Shown here: one piece after another, positions 16,305 through 23,547 of the stretch | Position numbering within the stretch: position 1 is the first letter of the stretch | Layout: each line of letters opens with the position of its first letter | Origin: Terriglobia bacterium | Lineage (GTDB): Bacteria > Acidobacteriota > Terriglobia > Acidiferrales > UBA7541 | DNA length: 64,000 nt | Direction of reading: 5' to 3' | Assembly: GCA_020073485.1 (NCBI GenBank) | Contig: JAIQFB010000016.1 | Coordinates: forward strand, 1-64,000 | Translations under genes and position numbers: made by a program | The notes under the pieces: model-generated | What the model saw: the letters and a program-made list of their open reading frames with translations, nothing else | Databases searched by the model: none | Told to the model about the DNA's origin: nothing

Positions 16305-16727
16305 CTACTCTTCCACCCTGAATTTTACAGGCTTGATGAACAGCTTATCGCCCTCTTGAATCGAAACATTGTAATCGCCGGCTTTGACTTGAGGAATCTT
16401 GATGACGATCTTTTCCGAGGATTGCTCCACCACCGTGGCCTTGTAATCGTTCTTGTCGTCGGAAAGAAAAACTGCCGAGACGCCCGGCTTATCCAGATTC
16501 GTGCCCGACACGGTGGCTGTATCATTTACTTTGCCCGAGGGAGGAGCAATGCCGGTCACCTGCGGCGTATTCTGGGCAATGACCACCGGGGAAAGGAGAA
16601 TCGCGGCGGCAAGAAACAGCCACCGGCGCCGCGCGAGGCTTTGCCGCAACGCCGAGGCGTTCGCCTTCAAATTGGAAATTGAAGCGCATTGGACGGCCCG
16701 CAAACCGTTGGCCGGAGTATTCGCCAT
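16305..16727 (-). CDS. Exported IPT/TIG-domain protein
   Basis: The 140-residue product has a late hydrophobic signal segment (RRRWLFLAAAILLSPVVIAQ, about residues 33-52) and then a single IPT/TIG immunoglobulin-like fold of about 85 residues: PQVTGIAPPSGKVNDTATVS, then GVSAVFLSDDKNDYKATVVE and KIVIKIPQVKAGDYNVSIQE. TIG domains usually bind surfaces or sugars. The ATG used follows GAGGTGG; another ATG five codons earlier overlaps that site. Small exported single-TIG proteins are frequent in Acidobacteriota; the function is unknown. Confidence 0.8.
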   Translation of the reverse strand: MANTPANGLRAVQCASISNLKANASALRQSLARRRWLFLAAAILLSPVVIAQNTPQVTGIAPPSGKVNDTATVSGTNLDKPGVSAVFLSDDKNDYKATVVEQSSEKIVIKIPQVKAGDYNVSIQEGDKLFIKPVKFRVEE

Positions 16728-16998
16728 GAGTCCACCTCGCACAATGATGTTGGAATACGGAGTTGCAGCCGTTCCTGCCCCGGACGTTACTGCACCCGCC
16801 CGGCTGTGTCAATCTCTTACACGAGATTTTCACGCCGCGGCGCCGGCAGACTGGATTATCCGTCGTGGGCCGCTGCCCCGGGGCATTCATCGCTGCGTCA
16901 GGACCGGTCTGCGGAGTTTGGGTTGCCCTTCGCGGGGATGGAACAGCCGTTATAACTTTCTTGCGGCAAAACATCGAACGCGCTAACTTTTTCTGAGA

Positions 16999-17625
16999 AT
17001 GTTCTCGGATGACGCAATTCGGGCTGAGACACGCGCTGCGGGCCGAAGAATAAAAAGAAACAACCTGATCGCTGCGTCCCTTTCCGGCACCGTCCTCGCG
17101 TTCGTCTCCCTTGCGATCTTTCCTCATTCCGAGGCCGGCCTTCTGACTGGTCTGGCGGCAGGGCTCTTCTATGCCAATGGGTTTGAATATGTTCTGCACC
17201 GGTTCCTGTTGCACTCGGGCCGCGGAATCTTTTGCCGGCAGCACATGGTGCACCACGCCACGCTCCATTCTCCCGAGGTTGCGCGCTATGTGAATTTTTC
17301 AAGCAACCCGTGGGGCGTGGTCGCGCTTTTTTGCGTGAACGCCATTCCGGTTTTTGTGCTGCAATGGATTTTCCGTGGAGCGTGGGGAGCAGGAGTGTTC
17401 ACGAGCTTCGCCCTCTACTACATGGCCTTTGAAGAAATTCACTGGCGCTCGCACATGGGCGGATGGCTGCCGAAGTGGCTGCGCCCGGCGGCACGGCATC
17501 ATCTGCTGCACCACGCCCACGACACCGGCCGCTTCAACGTATTTCTTCCAGTATTCGACTGGCTGCTGAAGCCCACATTGCCATTGTGGAATGTTCCTAA
17601 CAAGAAGGAAAATCCCCGCCTCTGA
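16999..17625 (+). CDS. Fatty acid hydroxylase / sterol desaturase superfamily membrane protein
   Basis: This 208-residue membrane protein has histidine clusters typical of non-haem di-iron membrane hydroxylases: YVLHRFLLHSG, CRQHMVHHATLH, EEIHWRSHMGG and RHHLLHHAHD. Hydrophobic helices lie at about residues 24-58 and 96-140. The superfamily includes carotenoid, sterol and fatty acid hydroxylases; the short length resembles the carotene hydroxylase/fatty acid hydroxylase group. The stop codon sits in the loop of a perfect 8-bp hairpin. The lipid substrate cannot be told from context. Confidence 0.82.
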   Translation: MFSDDAIRAETRAAGRRIKRNNLIAASLSGTVLAFVSLAIFPHSEAGLLTGLAAGLFYANGFEYVLHRFLLHSGRGIFCRQHMVHHATLHSPEVARYVNFSSNPWGVVALFCVNAIPVFVLQWIFRGAWGAGVFTSFALYYMAFEEIHWRSHMGGWLPKWLRPAARHHLLHHAHDTGRFNVFLPVFDWLLKPTLPLWNVPNKKENPRL

Positions 17626-17634
17626 TGAGGCGGG
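17615..17634 (+). terminator. Hairpin overlapping the hydroxylase stop codon
   Basis: CCCGCCTC-TGAT-GAGGCGGG is a perfect 8-bp stem whose loop contains the TGA stop. There is no T-run, so termination is uncertain; it could instead protect the 3' end of the mRNA. Confidence 0.45.
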
Positions 17635-17738
17635 CTGCAAAATCCTTGCTCTACCCCGGGTCTCTTGCACTGAACAACGCGAAGGGTCAGGCCCGGGGAT
17701 TTTCGCGCCATGTAGATGTATTGTTCGGGAACGGGGAA

Positions 17739-18974
17739 TTACGGCTGGTTCGACGCCGCCGCAACCAGCGTTTTCTCTTTTTCCGCCAGCAGCGGGCAAT
17801 CGGCCGGCAGCAGAGCGAGTTTCTTCTGAATAATCTTGTCCGAATATTTTGCCAGATAATGGACGATGGTCTCGATGCGAATGCGGATGCTCCCGGCGGG
17901 TTTCGTGGAATCCAGATCGCCGAATTTAAAAAACAGCGTGCCGGCCGCCTCAACGATTTTCTGGGTGGGCGTGTAAGTCGGCTGGTCCATGCCGCACTCA
18001 TAGCTCGAAAGCCGCAGCACGCAGGTAATCCACGGAAACCGCGCGGCGAACTTCGCTCCCCACAAGATTTCATTTGTGTTGCTGCTGTTGGACGACGTCC
18101 ACACGTCGGAAATGTCCAGCGGCGACCTGATTTTTTTCGCCTGGACCTCTTCGCCGAAAATCCAGTTCAGTAGATCGTCGTCGATCGGCAGGTATTGCAG
18201 CCACACGATGGGATAGCCATGCGCCTGCAAATCGGATTCGATCTCGTGCCCGATTCCCGGGTCCATGTGGTACGGCCGCCCGAGCACCAGCACGCACGGT
18301 TTATTTTCGCGGGCGCACCAAGCCATGATTTCGCGGCTGGCGTCGCGCATTCTCTTGTTGAATGCGCGCAGTTCCCGGTAGCCGGCCTCGACGGCGTGCT
18401 CGATCTCGGCGTAGTCCACGTCCAGGACATCCTTCAGGCAATCGTACATTTGCTTCGGGACCACGTCGGGCTCGGCCATGCTCAGAAAGGGAGAGGCATA
18501 CTTGATCCCGTTATCGGCGAACACGTCGCTTTCCTTCATGAATCCGGCCTTGATGTTTTCCGGGCCGGCCATCACGCGCGTACAGGCCAGTGTTTCCGAC
18601 ACGTGCCCGCGCATGAACGAGGGCAGCGAATAAATCATGGGGCTCAAAATGATGTTGATTTTTTTCTTCTGGCCGAAAATCAGCTCGCCGTAATGCCCGC
18701 TGATGCTTTTCACCGGATAGCAGCAGTCCACCGTGCCGCGCCCTTTTCCAAATTCGCGGCCCTGCTCCTCGGACGTATCCGAGCTGAAGACGATATTTTC
18801 GGATTCGATCCCGAGGTCGCGCAGGAATCCCACCCAAAACTGGGAGGTGCTCCACACGTTCAGCACCTTGGGAATCCCCACGCGGATTCCCGACCGGTCC
18901 TTACGCGGAGACGGAGGCGGAGACCCGGCGGAAGCCTTCTTGCCGAACCATGTCTGCAATGTTGGGAAAGGCAT
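17739..18974 (-). CDS. DUF2229 protein, 2-hydroxyacyl-CoA dehydratase activase-related
   Basis: The frame encodes 411 residues; recognisable homology starts at about residue 29 (GIRVGIPKVLNVWSTSQFW), the start of DUF2229. Further motifs are VDCCYPVKSISGHYGEL, PCVLVLGRPYHMDPGIGHEI and SSYECGMDQPTY, with Cys residues that could hold an iron-sulfur cluster. In many bacteria this domain is fused behind BadF-type activase domains in one very large protein. Here its first 25 or so residues overlap the end of the activase gene by 74 bases and look like out-of-frame sequence, so the ATG given may not be the real start. It is the third gene of the minus-strand set. Confidence 0.78.
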   Translation of the reverse strand: MPFPTLQTWFGKKASAGSPPPSPRKDRSGIRVGIPKVLNVWSTSQFWVGFLRDLGIESENIVFSSDTSEEQGREFGKGRGTVDCCYPVKSISGHYGELIFGQKKKINIILSPMIYSLPSFMRGHVSETLACTRVMAGPENIKAGFMKESDVFADNGIKYASPFLSMAEPDVVPKQMYDCLKDVLDVDYAEIEHAVEAGYRELRAFNKRMRDASREIMAWCARENKPCVLVLGRPYHMDPGIGHEIESDLQAHGYPIVWLQYLPIDDDLLNWIFGEEVQAKKIRSPLDISDVWTSSNSSNTNEILWGAKFAARFPWITCVLRLSSYECGMDQPTYTPTQKIVEAAGTLFFKFGDLDSTKPAGSIRIRIETIVHYLAKYSDKIIQKKLALLPADCPLLAEKEKTLVAAASNQP

Positions 18975-21204
18975 TTTTTGTCTTTTCGATTCCTGCTTTG
19001 ATGACTCTCATTTCGTTGACGTCTTCGACCAGCCCCTTGGGGCACGAATTGTTGACGATCACGCGCTCCCAGCCGACCCCGATGGGCACCTTGCTCCAGT
19101 CGCGGCCTTTTCCGCCGGGCAACTCCACGTCGATAAAGCTGCGCTGGCACGTCACCGGGCACCAGTTGCAGATCGTTTCCTTCGATGTGGTCGTCGTGTA
19201 AGTCAGTTTTTCGATGGTGTCAAAGCCGCGGAACTGGCTCTTGCCGCCCTTCTCCCACCAGTCGAGCGAAACGATGGCGGCGCCGATCGCGCCCGCCTCG
19301 CCGGAATACGGATGCACCACCACTTCCGCGTCGGGCACTTTAGAGCGGATGAAATCCACCTGCGTTTTTACCACGGCCAGATTCTTGTGCGTGCCGCCCT
19401 GCAGGATATATTTCTTGCCCACCTGCGCCAGGTTGTTCATTCCGCCTGCGTAAATCCAGACGTTCAGCGGAAGGATGGAGCACAGCGCCGCGAGAATCTC
19501 CTCCGCCTGCCACCCTTTGCGCTGCTGGTTGACGATGTCGCTCTGCAGGAACACGCCGCATCCCATGGAAAGCTGCGGCATCGCCTGCGCGCGGAAGGCG
19601 CCGTCAGCGATTTCACTGAGTGGAATGCCAAACCGTTCGGCGACACCCTGCAGGAATGCGCCGTTGCCCGACGAGCACTGCGAGTTCAGGCGGAAATCGC
19701 TCACCGCGCCGTTTTTCAAAATCATGATCTTCACGTCCACGCCGCCGACGTCGCAGATGCAATCGGCATCGGGGAAGTAGTGCAGCCCCGCGGACGCATG
19801 CGCGATGGTTTCGACCACGCCGCAATCCGCGCCCAGAATGCCTTTCAGCAGGTCCTTGCCGTATCCTGTGATTCCCAGCCCGAGAATTTCGCCGTCGCCG
19901 ATCGCGTCGCGAAGCTGGCGGAACAAGCTGCGCGCATCCTCGATGGGATTTCCCTTGCTCAACGCGTAGCAGGAGAAAAGCAGATCCTTGTCGGGCGAAA
20001 GACAAACGGCCTTCGCGGTAGTCGATCCGAAATCGCAGCCCACCACCACTCGATCCAGCTTTTTCGCCGGCACCGAAACATCCACCGTTTTCGCAACGGC
20101 GTTTCCCGGAGCGGTCGCGTCCATCTTCGAGTACAGATCGATGAACGACCGCAAATTGTCTTCGCTGTCGCACAGCCCGCCGCGGCCCTGTTTCTTCTTC
20201 TCCTCGTACTGGCCTTCTTCGATCCACCAGTGCAGTTGCTTCACGCCCTGGTAGACGCCCACGTGTGCGGCTTCGCCCATGGCGATTTCCACGCAACCCA
20301 GAGCCGCGTAGTACAGCGCGTCCGACGGCACGGTGATGAACGATTCAGGATCTCCGCCGCCCGGCATCTGGACTTTTCTTTCCTTCCAGATTCGCTTCAG
20401 GTGCAGCCTCCAGGCCTCCTGCAGGCCCTTGAAAAACAGGTTCGGGCCGCCCAGCAGCAAAACTTCCGGCGAAGGCGTATTGCCGCGCGTCAGCGTCGCG
20501 AGATTCTGGTAAACCACCGCCTCGAATAGGGAAGCGATGATTTCGTCGACGGTCACGCCGGCTTTCAAAAGTGTATTGGCGTCGGCCTCGGCGAAAATCC
20601 CGCACTTGCTGCTGATCTTGTGCAGCGTGTGCCCGGTGTAGCGCATTTCGGAGAGCTGCTCCGGCGGAATCTGCAGCTTGCGAGCCGTCTTTTCGATGAA
20701 CGTGCCGGTGCCGCCCGAGCAGGCGCTCTGCATCAGCACCTGCTTGCTCTTCGTCTTTTCGTTTCCGTTGAAGAAGATGGTCTTCATATCTTCTCCGCCG
20801 ATTTCGCTGACAAATCGCACGCCGGGGTGTAGCCGCTCGACGCTCGCCGCCACGGCCACCACTTCCTGGATCACTTTGGCGCCCGTCAGCGGGGCGATGA
20901 GCCCTGCTCCCGATCCGGTGAAGAACACTCGATCGCGTTTCGGCTCCAGGCCGTGCTGCGCCTCCAGCCGCGCCAGGAACTGCAAGATTTTTTCCGCCTG
21001 TTTGGTGTTGTGCCGCTCGTAGGCCTGGGAGATTACTTCTCCGGATGCGGACGCGAGGACGTACTTGCACGTGGTGCTTCCGACGTCGACGCCGCAGATC
21101 TGCGCGCCATTCGCGCTCGGCTGCCGCTTCTCCGGCATCTTGATTTCCATCACGCCCGGTTCCCGCATCAGCGGCGCGATTTGTACGAAATTCCCGTCAG
21201 ACAT
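18901..21204 (-). CDS. Double-domain BadF/BadG/HgdC-type 2-hydroxyacyl-CoA dehydratase activase
   Basis: The 767-residue protein holds two ASKHA ATPase modules. The first begins ICGVDVGSTTCKYVL (about residue 37) and the second VVVGCDFGSTTAKAV (about residue 385). Each keeps both cysteines expected to bridge the [4Fe-4S] cluster of activator proteins: ACSGGTGTF with KCGIFAEAD in module 1, and CSSGNGAF with GCGVFLQSD in module 2. A Cys-rich tail (ICNWCPVTCQRSF) follows. Such activases use ATP to push an electron into a dehydratase. The start has AAGGAG upstream; 28 further codons are open before it. It probably works with the adjacent dehydratase-like and DUF2229 proteins. Confidence 0.88.
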   Translation of the reverse strand: MSDGNFVQIAPLMREPGVMEIKMPEKRQPSANGAQICGVDVGSTTCKYVLASASGEVISQAYERHNTKQAEKILQFLARLEAQHGLEPKRDRVFFTGSGAGLIAPLTGAKVIQEVVAVAASVERLHPGVRFVSEIGGEDMKTIFFNGNEKTKSKQVLMQSACSGGTGTFIEKTARKLQIPPEQLSEMRYTGHTLHKISSKCGIFAEADANTLLKAGVTVDEIIASLFEAVVYQNLATLTRGNTPSPEVLLLGGPNLFFKGLQEAWRLHLKRIWKERKVQMPGGGDPESFITVPSDALYYAALGCVEIAMGEAAHVGVYQGVKQLHWWIEEGQYEEKKKQGRGGLCDSEDNLRSFIDLYSKMDATAPGNAVAKTVDVSVPAKKLDRVVVGCDFGSTTAKAVCLSPDKDLLFSCYALSKGNPIEDARSLFRQLRDAIGDGEILGLGITGYGKDLLKGILGADCGVVETIAHASAGLHYFPDADCICDVGGVDVKIMILKNGAVSDFRLNSQCSSGNGAFLQGVAERFGIPLSEIADGAFRAQAMPQLSMGCGVFLQSDIVNQQRKGWQAEEILAALCSILPLNVWIYAGGMNNLAQVGKKYILQGGTHKNLAVVKTQVDFIRSKVPDAEVVVHPYSGEAGAIGAAIVSLDWWEKGGKSQFRGFDTIEKLTYTTTTSKETICNWCPVTCQRSFIDVELPGGKGRDWSKVPIGVGWERVIVNNSCPKGLVEDVNEMRVIKAGIEKTKNAFPNIADMVRQEGFRRVSASVSA

Positions 21205-21257
21205 GGATGACTCCTTGCTGCTCTGGGGCTCTACTTTGTTCTCAAGAAAAATAGCGT

Positions 21258-21354
21258 CGTCATTCCGAGTCCCGGTAGGGACCGGCATAAACTCCGCGAG
21301 AAATCCCTCTTCGATCGCAACCCGGAGCGATTCCTCACACCGTTCGGAATGACG
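21258..21354. repeat. Dispersed approximately 100-bp element, copy 2
   Basis: It starts CGTCATTCCGAGTCCCGGTA, contains GGGACCGGCATAAACTCCGC and CCCTCTTCGATCG, and ends CGGAATGACG. It is the same family as 2476-2578 and 55211-55320. It fills the gap between the dehydratase-like gene and the activase gene, which are co-directional, so it would be part of the transcript and may fold into a long hairpin. Confidence 0.87.
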
Positions 21355-21371
21355 GTTCTAAAGCGAACCGC

Positions 21372-22889
21372 CTAAACCGCCGCCGCTTTCGCGCCCGCCA
21401 GGTGCATCACATAATTGGCCGCGGTAGACGCATAGCCGAGATGCGGGATGCGGTATGTCGCCTTCTTCAGCTCCGGCCGCTTTGCCTCGATCTCGCGGGC
21501 TTTTTCAATGGTCATCCCGGTTCGCGCCATCGCTTCCACGAATTCCGATTGCGCCCGCTTCTTCGCTTCAGTCAGGATCATCTGGCAACGGGACAGCGCG
21601 TGGACCTCGGCGTCTCCCTTGATTTCGATGGGGGCGTAGAGCAGTTCGGGATACCGCCCCTGCACGTTGGCCATGGCGCCCTGGGACATCGTGTTCGGCA
21701 TGCAGGAATAGGGAGAGAGTTCGCAAGTCATGTTGGCTTGCTTGTGAAGATGCGCATGCAGCGCCTTGCCCACAAGCATGTGCCCTTCGCCGCCGCGCAA
21801 TTCGTAATGAAAGAACGGGGAAGCGAGTTTTTTCAATTCTTCCTGGTCCGGCAGAGCGTACGGCACATTCCCCAGCGCTTTCCGGAAGCGGTTGTAGGTG
21901 CCGACGTACAGGCGTTCCATCCCACGCACCATCGCCATCTTAAACTTCACTTTCCGGTCGACGACCGCCTTCTTCTGCAGGCGCCAGATCGGCGTATGCA
22001 GCAGGTAGCCCAGCCACACGGCCACCGGTGGCGGCATCACTTCCGAGCCTTCCTGCTCGAGCCAGTGCTTGATGTTGTAGTTGCCGTCGCCTTCGTGCGT
22101 CTGCAGCCAGAATTCGCCGGTGATCTTGATCTTCGGCTTCACCTGCAGGCGGTCCACTTCAATCGCGTCGAATTTCTTTTTCACCACGCGCAGCGCGTCC
22201 GCAAAATAACTGGAAAGGAAGTGCCAGGCCAGCAGGCCCCACTTCTTTCCGTGAATCGGCCGCTTCTGAAAGACCTCAAACAGATAGTCCGCGCTTTCCT
22301 TCATCACCCGGTCGGTATCCCCGGGATTCACCTCGTACGGACGCGTCTGGTACTCCATGTCCGTGAGCATGTCGCCGCAGAGGATGGCCCAGACGATGCC
22401 CAGGCTGAGCGGCATGTTGATCTCGAGGCCGCCGCCCTTTTCAGGCGCCTGGTCGAGCTGGTCCTGCGCCAGCAGGAAGAGGCGGAAATCCTTCAGCCCC
22501 ATTCCGTCGAGCGCCATTTCGTAGGATTCGTGGTACTGCCCGAACCGGCAGGGGCCGCACGCGCCGGCCGTCAGGAAGACGTAGTCGTCGATCGTCTTCT
22601 GCTTGCCGTTTTCGGCGACCTCGGTCTTCAGGAAATTGACCAGGCTGCCCGTGGTAAAAATCGTGGGGCAGCAGGCGCCCACGTCGATCAATTCCTTGCC
22701 GGCGTCCAGGTCCGCGCGCGTGATATTCGGCAGCGGCTTGGCTTTGTAATTCAGGTTGTTGAAGACGCCCTGCACCAGCCGTTCGTGCTTCCAGGTGAGG
22801 CCACCGAACAGAATGGTGGTCGTGTCGCGCTGTTCCCGCGTAAAGGGCCGTGCTTTATAGGAAGTGTAATGTTGAACTGCGGTCGCCAT
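21372..22889 (-). CDS. 2-Hydroxyglutaryl-CoA dehydratase D-component-like protein
   Basis: This 505-residue cytoplasmic protein resembles the HgdB/FldC/BcrB-type subunits of 2-hydroxyacyl-CoA dehydratases and benzoyl-CoA reductases. Cys motifs that could bind [4Fe-4S] are GACCPTIFTTGSLVNFL, AGACGPCRFGQYHESYEMAL, and later CELSPYSCMPNT. The start follows GAGGAGG by seven bases. It is the first gene of the set with the activase and DUF2229 protein. No acyl-CoA transferase or obvious fermentation gene is nearby, so the substrate is unknown and a radical-type reduction is only an inference from the family. Confidence 0.82.
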   Translation of the reverse strand: MATAVQHYTSYKARPFTREQRDTTTILFGGLTWKHERLVQGVFNNLNYKAKPLPNITRADLDAGKELIDVGACCPTIFTTGSLVNFLKTEVAENGKQKTIDDYVFLTAGACGPCRFGQYHESYEMALDGMGLKDFRLFLLAQDQLDQAPEKGGGLEINMPLSLGIVWAILCGDMLTDMEYQTRPYEVNPGDTDRVMKESADYLFEVFQKRPIHGKKWGLLAWHFLSSYFADALRVVKKKFDAIEVDRLQVKPKIKITGEFWLQTHEGDGNYNIKHWLEQEGSEVMPPPVAVWLGYLLHTPIWRLQKKAVVDRKVKFKMAMVRGMERLYVGTYNRFRKALGNVPYALPDQEELKKLASPFFHYELRGGEGHMLVGKALHAHLHKQANMTCELSPYSCMPNTMSQGAMANVQGRYPELLYAPIEIKGDAEVHALSRCQMILTEAKKRAQSEFVEAMARTGMTIEKAREIEAKRPELKKATYRIPHLGYASTAANYVMHLAGAKAAAV

Positions 22890-23547
22890 GCCTTGCCTCC
22901 TCGCTTCCTCAGACTTTTTTCCTGCGGTCCCCTGGCCCCCAATTCACTACCAGCAGTCTTAAACTGATGCGCGGAATTCCCGATGTGTATCCAAGCCTCT
23001 GACTGATTTCCTGCTTCCAACGGTACTCGCCATTCAGACCAATGGCGACGGAAGATTTAATGGAAGTCCACGAACGCTGCGGCAACGCGCGTTTGACTGA
23101 TTGCCTGTACTGGAATAGGAAACGGTTTGGGAGTGATTGCCCTCGATCCACGGGCAGACGACAACCCGCATGGGGCGCTAGGGCCGGAATGCAGCCCACG
23201 GTTGTACACTACGGCGCACTTCACACCTTTGGGGACGTCAAAGCAACTCATGACCCAATCTCCATGAGGTCCACGGTCCAAATTCCGGGCAGGTGAGAGT
23301 CCCCAGTGATGAACCGGACCCTCTGCTTATAACAAAATATAAGTGTAAAAGCCATATAATGGTTCTGCTTTGTTATCAGGAATTAGCGGCCCCCCTCACG
23401 GTAATTCGGCATATTTTTCCCATGGCAATACCCGCCTCGGCCAAGGGATTTCCGATAAGGCACGCGGACAAATACGCGTTCCAAGTAACCTGTGATTGAC
23501 AATGCCCGCCCACGCATGGAAGATACGTTAGATTCAATTCAAAAATC
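22890..23547. other. Long intergenic region between the dehydratase and cytochrome/propeller genes
   Basis: About 660 bases separate divergent genes. The left part (22,890-23,290) has ordinary GC and only overlapping open frames with no recognisable product. The right part is AT-richer (for example near 23,330-23,365) and is the likely promoter zone. I see no RNA gene and no copy of the dispersed repeats. Confidence 0.45.
23496..23526 (+). promoter_or_regulatory. Weak candidate sigma70 promoter for the cytochrome c/propeller gene
   Basis: A perfect TTGACA lies about 50 bases before the start codon, but the -10 region at usual spacing is poor (GAAGAT). The position is right for a promoter; the -10 is not convincing. 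Confidence 0.3.

Noticed and set aside
18733-20529. 598-codon plus-strand frame antisense to the activase
   Set aside because: Shadow of a gene with intact family motifs; Arg/His-rich composition without domains.
21402-22967. 521-codon plus-strand frame antisense to the dehydratase-like gene
   Set aside because: Same reason: mirror of a real gene, no start signal or domain.
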